Shown here: one piece after another, positions 11,234 through 24,324 of the stretch
How positions within the stretch are numbered: position 1 is the first letter of the stretch
How the letters are laid out: every line of letters starts with the position of its first letter
Source: Ananas comosus
Taxonomy: Eukaryota; Streptophyta; Magnoliopsida; Poales; Bromeliaceae
Reading direction: 5' to 3'
NCBI RefSeq assembly: GCF_001540865.1
Contig: NC_033640.1
Coordinates: 8,699,170 to 8,763,169, forward strand
Length of the DNA stretch: 64,000 nucleotides
Notes under the pieces: model-generated
Seen by the model: only the letters and a program-made list of their open reading frames with translations
What the model was told of the DNA's origin: nothing
Database searches by the model: none
Translations under genes and position numbers: made by a program

Positions 11234-12426
11234 AATATCAGGAAAAAATTAGTGCTTGCAAAGAAAAGATATACAAGGGAGAAAGCGAAACCATTGCTGA
11301 TGCTGAATTGGACCGTGTTCAGAAAGACCTAGAAGAGGAACTTCAAAATGAGTGTTTGCTTCGCCAGGAGCTAAGATAAGTTTTCGTTATTTTGGTATTA
11401 ATGCTGGTGAAAAAGTTTATCATTAGGGACTAACATAGATTGCAGTGGGACTAAACTAAAAATTACATGTGCTAACACAAAAATTAGTGACGAGCTTGAT
11501 GATTTAGACCGTCAAAGAGCTTCGATTGAAGAGAGGAGGGAAATAATCAAGAAAAAGAAGAAAGACATGCTGAGGGCACAGTAAGTATCTAAGCCCCATA
11601 TTCTATGTGTGCAAAATGTGTCTCTTCTTTCCCATCATGGTATGTTCATCTGCTTTGGTGGTTTTGACTCATATTCATGTGGACATGGTATAACTAAGAT
11701 TAGCAAATCCAGGAAACAGAATTTATCAGTTCATCCTTTGAAGGTTACCCAGTAATGGGATTTTTAAAGTACTGTAATTAATGTCATTCTTAGAATAGTC
11801 TAGCAAATGACCAGTATCTAATGTTTACACTGTTGGCTTAAATGGGCCAGCATCCTACTCTGTGGCGGGAGGCCATGTGTAGGCCGAGTCATGTTCGAAG
11901 TGGCGTGAGGCTGGGTGGGCGTAGTCATGTTCGAAGTGGCGTGAGGCCGGGTGGGCCGAGTCACAATCGAGACCTGTGGGCACTGTATTTGTACGCTTTA
12001 AATGAATTGGTTGCATATTTCTAACAGCTCGAGTTTTTGGGATTAATGGTTAGCGCCAACGATCCGATATACACATCTATAGAACATCATGTAGAATAGA
12101 GAGAAGTTTCGAACGTCACCACAGGAGATTAATACTGTCGTCTTTTTGTGCAGAGATTTGCTGTCTATGTGCGCTTCGGTTACAAATATCATCCCAAGTC
12201 TAGATGATCAGGATAAGATTTCTGGCTGTATCCTTCCTACTTCGAATCAAATTTCGCATCTACTTATTTGAATTCTTTTTATATTAAGGAAGTTTATCCA
12301 GCTCGTGCTAATCCTTAAATGCAACCAGATATTGTCGACAAGAACAAGAAAAAGGTTGAGAAATTCGAGTTTGAGCAGACATTATCCCCATATGAAGTAT
12401 GCAACAAGCTTTGGAAGATGGAATAG
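11234..12426 (+). CDS. SPC24: SPC24 homolog, partial second copy (exons 2-5)
   Basis: Exons 11234-11375, 11479-11580, 12154-12227 and 12329-12426 match exons 2-5 of the first copy in length and phase, including the AT-AC intron 2 and the U12-type intron 4. Exon 1 is absent because this contig begins inside intron 1, so the gene is cut by the assembly and not by mutation. By eye there are 11 base differences in 416 exonic bases, changing about six residues (for example EHLL to ECLL and KMA to KME). A 239-bp solo LTR sits in intron 3 here and is missing from the first copy. It is probably the other allele. A true tandem paralog is the alternative. Confidence 0.82.
11831..12069 (+). mobile_element. 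Solo LTR of a TRIM-like element, 239 bp
   Basis: The insertion begins TGTTGGCTTAAATGGGCC and ends GCCAACGATCCGATA, flanked by a 5-bp target duplication TACAC (11826-11830, 12070-12074). The matching place in the other copy (near 5961-5966) is an empty site, TTTACACATC. The same 239-bp sequence, diverged, forms the left LTR of the element at 36427. It lies in SPC24 intron 3. Confidence 0.85.
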
Positions 12427-14245
12427 TGTCGGCATACTCACCGGACCTCCATTTGCGATGTGCCCCGAGTATAGTATGCAATTAGCTTCCTGTTTTTGTG
12501 CTTTCGCAACCGAGAACAGCGCGATGTACAGTCGGCATTCAAGTTCGAAGTTGTTTTCATTCGCATGCTAATTTAGCTACCAGAGAAGAAACATCAATCG
12601 AGTTTCACCAACTAGTATCTTTGTCTCAGATGATTCAGCAAGTTCCAGTTAACCATGTTTAATGCTGTCATTTTTCTCGGATGTTTTACTCGGTGTCATG
12701 TTTGCCCTATCTCAATCTTGAATCTTGATATTACATCCTATTATCTCACATAAATGGCATAATGTTGAGCTGCTCTGTACTAATAATAGTAATATATAAA
12801 TAAAATGTTGTGAGACAATTGGGTTATTTTCCAATGTAGATTAATTGAATACAGCTCCTTGTAAACATATGAAATAGTAGATATTTTCCTGCAAAGTTCA
12901 AATTTTTATTTTTATCTCTATAAAAGACTCAAAGTTTTCAAATATATTCATGTTGTTAATATAGCTAATCGTAAATAAAATACTTAACTCTCTTTTGTGA
13001 ATGAGTTCAATTGACTTTTTTTACCTTTTGAAGGATATTTTTGTATAATTTTAATAGTTGAAACTTTAGAGCGATATAGTTTTAAGGGCAAAAATATTAT
13101 TTCACTTATTTACCGTTAAAAAATAAATATGCTTAAACAATAACAAATCAGATAGGCAAATATCAATGTTATTGAACTTTTGTAGAGATAAAAGTGAACG
13201 GTTGAATTTTGTAAAGATATATTTGTTATTGGAGATGTTTACGGGAAGCTGTATGCTATTAACGTTGTTTTTTTTAATACTAACTTATACTACTATAATT
13301 TCTCTAAAAAGTAAGTAATGAGTTTAAATTCTACATCATAAGAATCATCAAATAGTTTAAATTAAATGAACTAATAAATTATTAGATATAATACTAAAGT
13401 CATAAATAGAATCAAAATGGACGTTTAGGTGAGCTCCACACTTCTTTTTATGCTTTGCTTTGCCTTGTTTTGTCTAGTTTTCAAGAAGAGTCCCACTTTG
13501 TGTCCGCCGAAAAATTCTAGAATGCAATACTTACATTGCTAATGTGATATTTTTAACCAATCAAAATTCTTTTATGGTATTCATCCTTTCCATAAAGGTG
13601 TTTTAAAAAATATTTTTATTGTACTTTTTCCTCTCAAAAAGAAAAATATAATTTGCTAGGAATAGATGATGTGGTGCAAATTATACAGTTATAGTGTCAC
13701 ACTTGTACCGTATCACCAATAACAAGCTAATTATATATATATATATATATTTTAAAAAAGTATAATAAAAATATTTTTTTATTATCCCATCCTGTATTGA
13801 ATTTTTTTTTTATAAATAATCCTATTAATTTTTATAACTGTAAAAATATAAAAAAAAGTGAGAAAAAAAAAAAAAGTGGTGAATGATTCACCGCTTTTAT
13901 CATTTTTATAAGAGCATATTTATAAATAAAAATTTAATAAATTTATTTTTAAAATAAAATTTTAGGAGGAGATTATTGCACTAAAAAACCATGGTGTATT
14001 CGTGTATGAATTTGAAAAAAAATAATTTTATTGGTGGAAAATGTCTCGTCAGCCTGGTGCATTCCAGACGTTTTTCTAGTGCCCCTGGCGTCACTGGCGT
14101 GGCAGAATGGTGGGCTCAAGTTTCTCTTTCCTCCCGGCTCTTCTACCTCCTTCCCTCCCTCTATTTAAGCATTTTATTAAGCATTAAGCATTAAACCCCC
14201 GATCTCTCTCTCTCTCTCCCCCACCGCATTCGCATTCGCATTCGC

Positions 14246-17200
14246 ATGGCTCTTCTTCTCCCTCCTCTTCCTCTCCACTCTCTTCGTCTCTCCACCTCCC
14301 TTTCCCCCTCCTCCTCCTCCCATGGCCGCAACCACCATCCCCACCATCGTTCTCACGTAAGACCCCCAAAACCCTCCCCTCGCATGGCCTCAATGGATGG
14401 CTACCCCCTCGCGCTCCCCTCCGTCCCTCCCCGGCGGCGTCCTCCGTACGTCCGCCGGGGCTCCTGCCTCGTCGTCCCCCCGCCGTCCCCCGCCCGCAAG
14501 CCCTCCGCGGTCGTCAAGTTCCTCGGCGGCGCCTTCGTCGGCGCCGTCCCCGAGCTCACCTACAGGCACGCCCACCCCCTTTCCCACCTCCTCCTCCGCT
14601 AGAAAAGCTTTTATGTAGAAAATATGAATTGAGCTTCTCTGCTTGTAAAGTAAAAGTACCAAGTTATTTATACTTATAGATTTTCAACAATTGGATTAAG
14701 GAATGTGCGGTTAGGATAATAGTGGTTCTCTAAGGTTGAGTTGGTGGTTGGTTGAATATTATCATCTAGCGGATGGAAATGGTGAATGGATCTAACGGTG
14801 GAAAATTTGTAAGTATCAAATACTTTGTGTTTTTAAAAGTAGCTTAGCGGGACTCTAGAAATATAACAATTTGAAAAAAATCATTTCGATATAAAATTAC
14901 TATATATCCTATATGATATATAACTCTGTTAGCAAAGCCATGTGACGCATTGGACTACGATGCATGAGCCAATGAAATACTTACTTTCGCTTTCTAATTG
15001 TCAACATATTAGCAGTCTTACTGTAACAATATTACGTAATATAGCATTGGACTACGTGTATGAGCCAATGAAATACTTACTTTAGCCTTCTGATTGCCAA
15101 CGCATTAACGGTCTTACTGTAACAATATACGTAACATAGCATTATATGCCAATCTTAAGCCTCCTCGTTTCCAAGAAGTCCCATCCTTTGCCTGTTCTGT
15201 CACATCTCTTGTCAACGCATGTGATGTGATGTGATTTGCCTGATCTCTGCAATGCATGTCAGTGGGTGGACGGGGTTGTTAAGACCGTTCCGATGATAGT
15301 TTTCTATCATATCGATCTTTTGTGTGATAGTCTGATTGGATTTCGTGTTTCAGCCACTTCATGGAGCTTCTGGCGAGGGAAGGGTTTCTTGTGGTTTCGG
15401 TGCCATACGATGTGACCTTTGATCACGAGAGGGCTGCGAAAGAGGTTTTCGAGAGGTTTCACTCCTGCTTGGATTCACTTTTGGATGCGGGAATTCCTGA
15501 CGCTGGCTTGGAGCCTTCGGATCTTTCTCGCCTTCCGATCTTCTCTGTTGGTCATAGGTTAGCATCTTGATACATTTCTCTGAGATCAAACTGAAGAAAT
15601 TTTCTTATTTTATCGAGTCAAGTGGCTACATTCTGGAGATTAAGTAATCGGATAATTGGTTGATTCAAACCCATGTGTCCAATTCTTAATAATAATAATA
15701 CAAGTGTGTTTTCACTTCTTTTTTTTTTTCATTCTTTTGTCACTTAAAAGTGCGTATGTTTTGCAGTAATGGGGCACTTCTGCAATTACTCGTGGGAAGC
15801 TATTTCTCAGAAAAGATACCTAAGGTTGGCATTTCAATGCGTAATCTTCATGTTCAGGAGGCATTCGAATGAAATCTACAGCTAATTTCGTAGTGTTCAT
15901 TCTGTTTATTAGGTTTAAGCAACAAAAGCAATTACAGCGATAACTAAGAGCTTTATTTTTCGTTTTTCCTCTGGAAGGCTAATGCAGTTATCTCGTTCAA
16001 CAACAAACCGGCAGCAGAGGCTGTTCCATATTTTGAGCAGGTACTTTATTTCATGCATTCCATCAGGAAACTTCGTTGTTAACTATTTGCAGTTGCAGTA
16101 CCTGATTCTTGATTGATTTGGTCTGAGCTGTGAACCGTTCTCATTGCTTTTATTCAGAACTTCCAGAACTGTTTAACTCATGTTACTTTGACTAAAATTC
16201 GATCAATTATGCAAACTCTTAATTGATATTGCTGATAACTGAATCATAACTCGTAGGTTAAGTTTATTGGTAGGAAGCATTTATCGAGTATTGCGAGGTT
16301 TAGGAAACATTTATTGGTATGTATATGCAAACTTAAGAAGTTTTGTGAGGAAGAGGAACCGTTGTTTGGTAGTGAATTTGGGTTTTGTGAAACTTTGCAC
16401 TGTTGGAGAGACGAGTGGGTTCCGACCTGAGAAAAGGTGATATTCTAGTGGGGAGGATTTTGCCAGTTTAAATTCAGAAAAAAAAATTGAAGACTATTTT
16501 GCTGACCAACTTGTAAACAGAAACACTGTTGTCATGATAACTCTTCCCCCTTTGGATAGCCTGGTTATTCCAAGACTCAGAAGGGAAAACACTTAGGCAA
16601 TACTTCATTATAGTGCCTTCCATTGCGGTCTTGCACGCCAGATAAAGAATTTTCCTTGTAGCACCTTCCGATGTATTCACTGTGTGTGCATGTATTGTTC
16701 CCTAATTTCCGATTACCATTTTACTAGGGACATGATTTTACTCCTGAGCAGCGCTCTCTCTTTATATATATATATGTATATTGGTTCTATCCCATATGCT
16801 TCATGTTGTGTAATTTCACATTCTTCGAGTATGTTGGAATTTGTTTGTGCAGTTAGGCCCTATGGTTAGCCAAGTGATGCCCATTATGGAAGTATCCCCT
16901 GTGTATTCTATGGCCAGAAATGCCTCAGGTATTGGGTTATTTCCATATTGTCCTTTTCTATGTTCGAAGTTTGTGTTGAGATGTCATTATTGTAACGCGG
17001 CCTTCACGAGAAATGACTTTCTAATGCTTGTAATTTACAAATACACATCACCCCTAAATGTTTAGGAGTAAGTTGGCATAAAACCTAGTATATGCGTGTA
17101 ATATTAGAATACTGAGTTCAGTATCCTATTATACTTTTCATAATACTGTTCCTTTGCAGAAGAGAGATGGTCGGTCACATGGGTAAATGTATAGATAAAT

Positions 17201-18417
17201 AATTTTGCAGGGATATATACATAAAAACTCCTAAATTATTATGTCCTGCCCCATTCAAATGGCTCTATTCTTTCTCAGATGATGCATGGAAGGCCCTGCT
17301 CGACACTGCTGGAACATTAATACAGGAGTATGATCAAGAAATTATGGTATCATTAAATAAGTTTGCTGATCAGATACCATCGGTCATGAATCAGGTTCCT
17401 TGCTGCTTGTATTTGGTTCTAAATTTCGCTCCAGTGTTGTGAAAAGATGATAGCAGTATCATCTCAGAGATGTTTCCAATATTGTCTTTAGGTCACGCAA
17501 GGTATATCAGAGTTCAGACCAACACCATCAGAAAACCGCCAGTTATTTAAGAAATCATACAGCGTACCTCATACATTGCTGGTAATTACTCTTAAAGAAG
17601 ATTCCATTACTCTTTAATGTCGTGAAATTTTTTTTCCCCCTCTAACTAATATATCGAAAGTACACCTCTATTTAGGTCAAGTTCAGTGACGATCCCATCG
17701 ACGAGACTGACCTTCTTGAGGACATATTGCGACCTCGTGTTGCGTCAATAGGCGGCAGCATAGAAAAGGTCACATTATCAGGAACTCATCTCACCCCGTG
17801 TGCACAGGTATTCGTTTTTTATTCATCTTCACTTTTCTTTGCGTGTGTGTGTGTTTTGTTTGTTGCTTTTGGTACATCTTGGAGAATTTGTACAGGATAC
17901 ACAATTCCTTTATGTTCCCTCTTTTTCATTTTTTCCGTTCAAATGCTTTTTAGCGTATTACTAATGGTTAAGCAATGTGACCTTCAAGTAGTTTAGTTAG
18001 GTTTCTCCACTCAATTCCATTTCTGCGAACATGTGTTGGGTTTTTTTTGTGCTATTTCACCACGGAAGAACTATGTTAAGGGTTGGATGTTGAGGATGCT
18101 GGAATTGCAAATTAGTTTCTTTAGACATAATACATAGCTTAGAATAGTGAGCTCAAGCAGTAAATATTAGTTTCCATGTACATCGCGTCGAAGGTGATTG
18201 AAATGTTGATAAATTTCACAATTTAAACAAGCAGTTACGCCAAACTGCCGACTACTGACCTTAATTTCTTCTATAACAGGACTTGCAATGGCAAGTAGGC
18301 CCTCAGTACACACCAGCCGATGCTGTCGCGCAGAGTTTAAAATCCTTGTCTCTCAATGACACGAGAGTACTCGCTAGAACTATCGCCGACTGGTTTAAAC
18401 GCATCAATCCCGAGTAA
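14246..18417 (+). CDS. DUF1350 family protein, chloroplast-type, 9 exons
   Basis: Exons: 14246-14565, 15354-15557, 15767-15824, 15978-16040, 16853-16928, 17279-17394, 17492-17581, 17676-17807 and 18280-18417 (stop 18415-18417). They total 1197 nt, 398 aa, with all phases consistent. The first about 50 residues are rich in S, R, P and H with few acids, like a chloroplast transit peptide. The DUF1350 domain starts near residue 90 (KFLGGAFVGAVPELTY) and continues through LLAREGFLVVSVPYDVTFDH, the VGHSNGALLQLL element, SFNNKPAAEAVPYFEQ, QGISEFRPTPSENR and SYSVPHTLLVKF, to a conserved end SLNDTRVLARTI. The GHSNG motif resembles an alpha/beta-hydrolase nucleophile elbow (G-x-S-x-G). The molecular function of the family is unknown. 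Intron 1 is GC-AG. The start is the first ATG after a (GCATTC)n leader. Confidence 0.88.
14566..15353 (+). other. GC-AG intron (DUF1350 intron 1)
   Basis: The coding frame ends ACC-TAC-AG and is followed by GCACGC. No GT nearby keeps the frame. Joining to CCACTTCATGG after TTTCAG at 15353 gives ELTYSHFMELLAREGF, the continuous domain. The donor AG|GCACGC is a weak match to the usual GC donor AG|GCAAGT. Both haplotype copies have it (8984 onward in the first). Confidence 0.8.
14948..15139. repeat. Two tandem 95-97-bp units in DUF1350 intron 1
   Basis: CATTGGACTACG...GAGCCAATGAAATACTTACTTT...TTACTGTAACAATA begins at 14948 and again at 15045. The left haplotype contig ends (9514) just after the start of its second unit, so this repeat probably caused the assembly break. 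Confidence 0.75.
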
Positions 18418-19233
18418 GTTACGGTGTACGGAGATCTACGAGCTACGACGTGTATGTTATGTTGGATTCAGCCTGCACCAGTTGGTGTCAGGGTATTCAT
18501 GAGGCAACATACACAATCAATCAAATTTAGGTCTCTATCGCATGTACATGTGTAATAGTTATGCTATTATGGAGTCTTGGATGAAGTAGGAAAGGTCTTC
18601 AACTTCATGACTAGCTATTTGTAAAGTCATGAACCCACAATTTTTTCACAATTTTAATGGTGGCTTTTTGTATGTGGAAGGAACATTATTGAATGTAGTG
18701 TAAATTTTTATTGCTAGATAAAGAAGTAACATTTCTTTAAAGAGTTATTCCACATATTTAACTAAAGATGAAAATTACTGTTTAGAGCAGTTGATAGTTA
18801 TCTCGTGGAGCATATAAGAGGTTAAAACTCCTTCCCATGTGTTCTCAATTAGGGGTTTTGCATCCTAATTCATGCATACGAGGTTTTTTTTTTTTTTTTT
18901 GAAAAAAATATTATTTGGACTATTTCAAAAAATAAGAGGTGTGGTTTGCAGTGTTGAAATATTTACGTATTTTTTATGCAAAGGAAGATAAATGGCTGAG
19001 ACAACCTTTCCAATTAAAAAGGAAGTTCAAATTTGAGCTTCCGCTTTTACATTTTGCGAATTTATGTGGATTAAATGATTTGTGATTTGTTGCCGACAAT
19101 TGATTAAACCACAATAATCAAACTTAACTGAAACATGCATGTAATATACCTTCCAATGAAGCATATTGTTGTAAACTTTCAAAAGCAACAAAAAGGGCGT
19201 AAAAAAAGAAGTTCAAATTTGAGCTTCTGGTTT

Positions 19234-19234
19234 N
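19234..19234. other. Single-N contig join with overlapping ends
   Basis: The right contig starts ACACACCAGCCGATG inside the DUF1350 last exon (as at 18308). The left contig ends GAGCTTCTGGTTT, which matches up to about 20141. So 18308-19233 and 19235-20141 are the same locus twice. Confidence 0.85.
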
Positions 19235-19344
19235 ACACACCAGCCGATGCTGTCGCGCAGAGTTTAAAATCCTTGTCTCTCAATGACACGAGAGTACTCG
19301 CTAGAACTATCGCCGACTGGTTTAAACGCATCGATCCCGAGTAA
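19235..19344 (+). pseudogene. DUF1350 last-exon fragment (assembly duplicate)
   Basis: This repeats bases 18308-18417 of the DUF1350 last exon, with one visible change (N to D in the final RINPE/RIDPE), then the stop and the same 3' flank. It has no upstream exons because it begins at a contig edge. It should not be counted as a gene. Confidence 0.85.
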
Positions 19345-20443
19345 GTTACGGTGTACGGAGATCTACGAGCTATGACGTGTATGTTATGTTGGATTCAGCC
19401 TGCACCAGTTGGTGTCAGGGTATTCATGAGGCAACATACATAATCAATCAAATTTAGGTCTCTATCACATGTACATGTGTAATAGTTATGCTATTATGGA
19501 GTCTCGGATGTAGGAAAGGTCTTCAACTTCATGACTAGCTATTTGTAAAGTCATGAACCCACAATTTTTGTATGTGGAAGGAACATTATTGAATGTAGTG
19601 TAAATTTTTATTGCTAGATAAAGAAGTGACATTTCTTTAAAGAGTTATTCCGCATATTCAATTGAAGGATGAAAATTACTGTTTAGAGCAGTTGGTAGTT
19701 ATCCCGTAAAGGAGCATACAAGAGGTTAAAACTCCTTCCCATGTGTTCTCAATTAGGGGTTTTGCATCCTAATTCGTGCATACGAGGTTTTTTTTTTTTT
19801 TTTTTTTGAAAAAAATATTATTTGGACTATTTCAAAAAATCAAAGGTGTGGTTTGCAGTGTTGAAATATTTACGTATTTTTTATGCAAAGGAAGATAAAT
19901 GGCTGAGACAACCTTTCCAATTAAAAAGGTAGTTCAAATTTGAGCTTCCGCTTTTACTTTTTGCGAATTTATGTGGATTAAATGATTTGGGATTTGTTGC
20001 CTACAATTTGATTAAACCACAATAATCAAACTTAACTGAAACATGTATGTAATATACCTTCCAATGAAGCATATTGTTGTAAACTTTCAAAAGCAACAAA
20101 AAGGGCGTAAAAAAAGAAGTTCAAATTTGAGCTTCTGGTTTTGCTTTTTCGCGAATTTATGTGGATATAAGAAGATTTGGGATCAAATTTAATTCGCAAA
20201 ATAGCAAAAGCAGATGCTCAAATTTGAACTCTTTTTTTTTGTTTTTGCCCTTTTTTGTTGCTCTTGATGAATGTGTTAGACAACATGTTTCATTGGCAGG
20301 TTCAATTTGATTAAACCACAATAATCAAACTTAATTGAAACATGTTTGCAGTAGTAGAAGACCTCAAATGAAACAAAAACATGTTATGTAAACTTTCAAA
20401 AACGACACCAAAAAAAAAAAAAAAGAAGAAAATATATTTAAAT

Positions 20444-20516
20444 TGGAGACGCGGGGAATCGAACCCCGTGCCTCTCGCATGCGAAGCGAGCGCTCTACCA
20501 TATGAGCTACGTCCCC
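20444..20516 (-). tRNA. tRNA-Ala (CGC)
   Basis: The minus strand reads GGGGACGTAGCTCATATGG... to ...GGTTCGATTCCCCGCGTCTCCA, 73 nt without CCA. The acceptor stem GGGGACG pairs with CGTCTCC (one G-U pair). The anticodon arm CTCGC-TTCGCAT-GCGAG gives anticodon CGC, and the T-arm has GGTTCGATTCC. There is no intron. An A-rich run lies beside its 3' end. Confidence 0.95.
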
Positions 20517-21104
20517 AGCCGAGAACTCGTCTTAACTATAAGGATGATATATAAACAAATCTTAGCAATAACTCCACTGATTTACAATAGCACTCACACT
20601 CCAATTGAGCAATGAGTAGTGTTTAATGCCCCACTAAAAAACCCACGCATCCAAACAACAATAGCTTGGGCTTAGTTCAATTTTAATTTAAACATACTTA
20701 ATTGCGTAAAAGCCGTGTTGCGTCGAGCCAACCGAGGATCAACTCAGGTATAAAGGTGACTCTCTCTGAAACAGCTCTAGTAAAATAGAGCGATGCTGAG
20801 GGCGACGGCGCAAACCTGAATACTAAATCGGCATACGTAGTCGTAACACATTTGTATAGCAGGGTAAAAGAGTAATGCTTATATCAAATGTGACATTCGC
20901 GGCGTCTCACCCTCATCCTCGGCCGCTCCGTCTCACCCTCCGCCGCCTCACCCTCACCCACCTCTCTGTCCATGCCCACACACGTTCTCACCTACCTTCG
21001 CCGCCTCATCCTCGCCCATCTCTTTGTTCACGCCCACTCCGAAGAAGATGAGAGTCAATTTCGTTATTTCGTCACAGCATACCTCCCTATAAACATTTTC
21101 TATT
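20517..21104. other. Intergenic, no gene seen
   Basis: About 0.6 kb between the tRNA and the next contig overlap. It includes a C-rich, CTCACC/CGCC-repeating stretch at about 20900-21020. I see no coding exon with splice signals. Confidence 0.5.
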
Positions 21105-21555
21105 TTTTTAAAAAATAAAACATAAATTTTTAAATAACAAAAAGGAGAAAATGAAAATGCATTAACAGAAATTTTTTCTTTAATTTAGCCTAATCAAAAA
21201 TACATACCCCAGCAATATAAACGAGTTCTCGTAATATCAAAAATCGCTTTGATGGTCAAAATCAACCAGAATGATCACATTTTGCTTATATAAATCACAC
21301 ACCATAAAATTAACTTTTATACTGTAAAACTGAGTTTTACAGTCAAAAGACAGTTTTTTTATTGCAGCATGCATCCTTTATTATTTTTAAGCATGACACC
21401 AACATTAGTCATTCTAAATTGCTAAAATGTAAACCTAGATGATCAATTTCAAAATTTCAAATAGTTCGGGTATAAAACAAAATTTTGAAATCTCGCAGCC
21501 ACCATACGCAAATAGCCAAAAGCTCCGGCAGTTCCAGTACATTCAACCCTTACAA

Positions 21556-21586
<31 letters not shown>

Positions 21587-22433
21587 CTTCACCTCTGCTA
21601 ACAAACATCTCCAATGCTTATATGCTGCACAACCAAAAACAGAAACAGGAGACTAACAAGGGTATGATATCTTGTTTGCAAAACTTCCCAGATCATCATC
21701 ATCACACAATCATACTCTCCCCCTTAAATTCCACCAAAAATATATACAAAAGCCGACAGCAAATATCTACAATCTTATAAACTCCTAAAATCAGCAGCAG
21801 AACAAGATATTCAAGCTTACCTGCAAATAACAAAAATAGAACCGCTACAAAGAATCCCTTTTCTTTACACATTGCCAGTAAATCTGCTGAGTTGTTAATC
21901 ATTTTAATCATTTGCTCGCGGATCCAATGCAGATGCATCTAACTGAAGCTTTTGGAGGATACAGCTCAATCAAACCACCAAATGATTNTTTTTAAAAAAT
22001 AAAATATAAATTTTTAAATAACAAAGGGAGAAAATGAAAATGTATTAACAGAAATTTTTTCTTTAATTTAGCCTAATCAAAAATACATACCCCAGCAATA
22101 TAAATGAGTTCTCATAATATCAAAAATCGCTTTGATGGTCAAAATCAACCAGAATTATCACATTTTGCTTATATTATAAAAATCACACACCATAAAATTA
22201 ACTTTTATACTGCAAAACTGAGTTTTACAGTCAAAAGACAGTTTTTTTATTGCAGCATGCATCCTTTATTATTTTTAAGCATGACACCAATATTAGTCAT
22301 TCTAAATTGCTAAAATGAAAACCTCGATGATCAATTTCAAAATTTCAATAGTTCAGGTATAAAACAAAAATCTCGCAGCCACCATACGCAAATAGCCAAA
22401 AGCTCCGGCAGTTCCGGTACATTCAACCCTTAC

Positions 22434-22478
<45 letters not shown>

Positions 22479-22879
22479 CTTCACCTCTGCTGACAAACAT
22501 CTCCAATGCTTATACGCTGCACAACCAAAAACAGAAACAGGAGACTAACAAGGGCATGATATCTTGTTTGCAAAACTTCCCAGATCCTCATCATCACGCA
22601 ATCATACTCTCCCCCTTAAATTCCACCAAAAATATATACAAAAGCCGACGGCAAATATCTACAATCTTATAAACTCCTAAAATCAGCAGCAGAACAAGAT
22701 ATTCAAGCTTACCTGCAAATAACAAAAATAGAACTGCTACAAAGAATCCCTTTTCTTTACACATAGCCAGTAAATCTGCAGAGCTGTTAATCATTTTAAT
22801 CATTTGCTCGCGGATCCAATGCAGATGCATCTAACTGAAGCTTTTGGAGGATACAGCTCAATCAAACCACCAAATGATT
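21105..22879. repeat. Overlap duplicate around the single N at 21988
   Basis: 21105-21987 and 21989-22879 are near-identical. The left contig ends CCACCAAATGATT, which matches 22867-22879, and the right starts inside the left. A (GA)n run differs in length (21559-21583 against 22439-22475), as alleles would. On the minus strand both contain TTTTTGTTATTTGCAG|GTAAGC, possibly a splice site in the 3' flank of the KH gene, and a 78-codon open frame that I do not believe is a gene. Confidence 0.8.
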
Positions 22880-24275
22880 TCACAAAAAATGTTATTATAT
22901 AGTGGCTAAGAAACTCGATTTACCCATAAATAAATGACAATAATGTAGCTCTTCCTGAAAATTTCCCATAGCAACAAATTTCTCATTGTACACTGGCAAC
23001 TGTTAAAGACTAAACAAAATGCATAAAATTTTTTAAGACTCCTGTTTCCTCTTGCAAAAGAGGAAAAAGAGTTAAAAATGTCAATCTTTGGTGCCGACGA
23101 AGGCAAAACTATAGAACTATGTCCGCAATTTGCAAACTCATCTAATATATAAAATTTATAACCATCAGTGTCTACAAATAACAGTGTTATGTAAATAGCA
23201 GGCCCCACCACAAAAGCAAGAATCAGTAGCCAAAATTTCCCTAGGACTCCCTAGTAAGTGACCTGAGGAAATGGTTCATCACTATGTACAACCTCAAGTG
23301 TTTCCGAGAGTTCTCTACTTCGGTAGATTGGATAAGAAAATCTTTTCTGCTCCAACAGTTGCAAGAGTCTATCAAAGAGCAGATATTAAGCAACTGTCGG
23401 ATCAAACACGAGCACTTACGAAGGCATTTTACAACACAGGTTCGGTTAAAAAGTTGAACCAAAGTTGCTGAGGACAAGAAAAGTATACACAAAAAAGAAA
23501 TTTATGGAAAAGACGGATTAGAATACCAACGAATGCTTAAAGGCTTTACACGTGAAATGAAAACAGATGCATTCGTAACCGAAAGCACATAAGATAAAAA
23601 AATATAATTGGAACAAAGAAAATTCAAAAACTAGTTCTTTCAAGGGCACTTTGGAAAACTAATTGGGTTAAAAAGATAAGATACATAATCTAATCAGAAG
23701 GAAGAAAATCCAAAAATTAGTTCTTACAATGGCTCTTTGGAAAACAGGTTCAGTTAAAAAGAGGAACCTGAATTGCCACAGATGAGAAATCTATTTGAGT
23801 TTAATAGATGAAAATGGACCAACGAAGAGGAGGAATGTTTCTAAAGCTACTGCGAGTGAAAAAACATTTCAGATAAATAATACAATCAAAAGACAGAAAA
23901 ATCCAGAAACTAGTTGCACATATTCCTATCCAAGAAGCTGACCAGGAAATATAAGTACTCCCACTTCTGAGACTTCAATTCAACTCCTACTGGGAAAAAT
24001 CCTAATATTGTTGTTAGAATGAGAAGATAGATCTTTCTCTCCTTTGAGTTTTAGCCAGTAACAGTATAAGTACTCCCACTTCTGAGACTTAAATTCAACT
24101 CCTAGACATAAATATATCAGAAGAATGATGCAGCGATTCAGAGCAATACCAAGTTTTAACGGACAATTAACATAATTTCTGTTTCAAGGATGACAAACTA
24201 AGAAGTGCAATTCAGAAGCAATTAAGAAACTTTGTTACATCACACCATGTCGATGGAAGATCCTAACCATACTTA

Positions 24276-24324
<49 letters not shown>

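Noticed and set aside
21702..22830. Minus-strand 78-codon frame present twice (MHLHWIREQ start)
   Set aside because: The two copies are the contig overlap, so the apparent conservation is not independent. The frame crosses a splice-like GCAG|GTAAGC site and fits KH-gene 3' flank better than a gene.
24278..24320. GA microsatellites considered as promoter signals
   Set aside because: This one lies 3' of the KH gene. GA/CT runs occur at many unrelated places in the window, so no regulatory claim is made.
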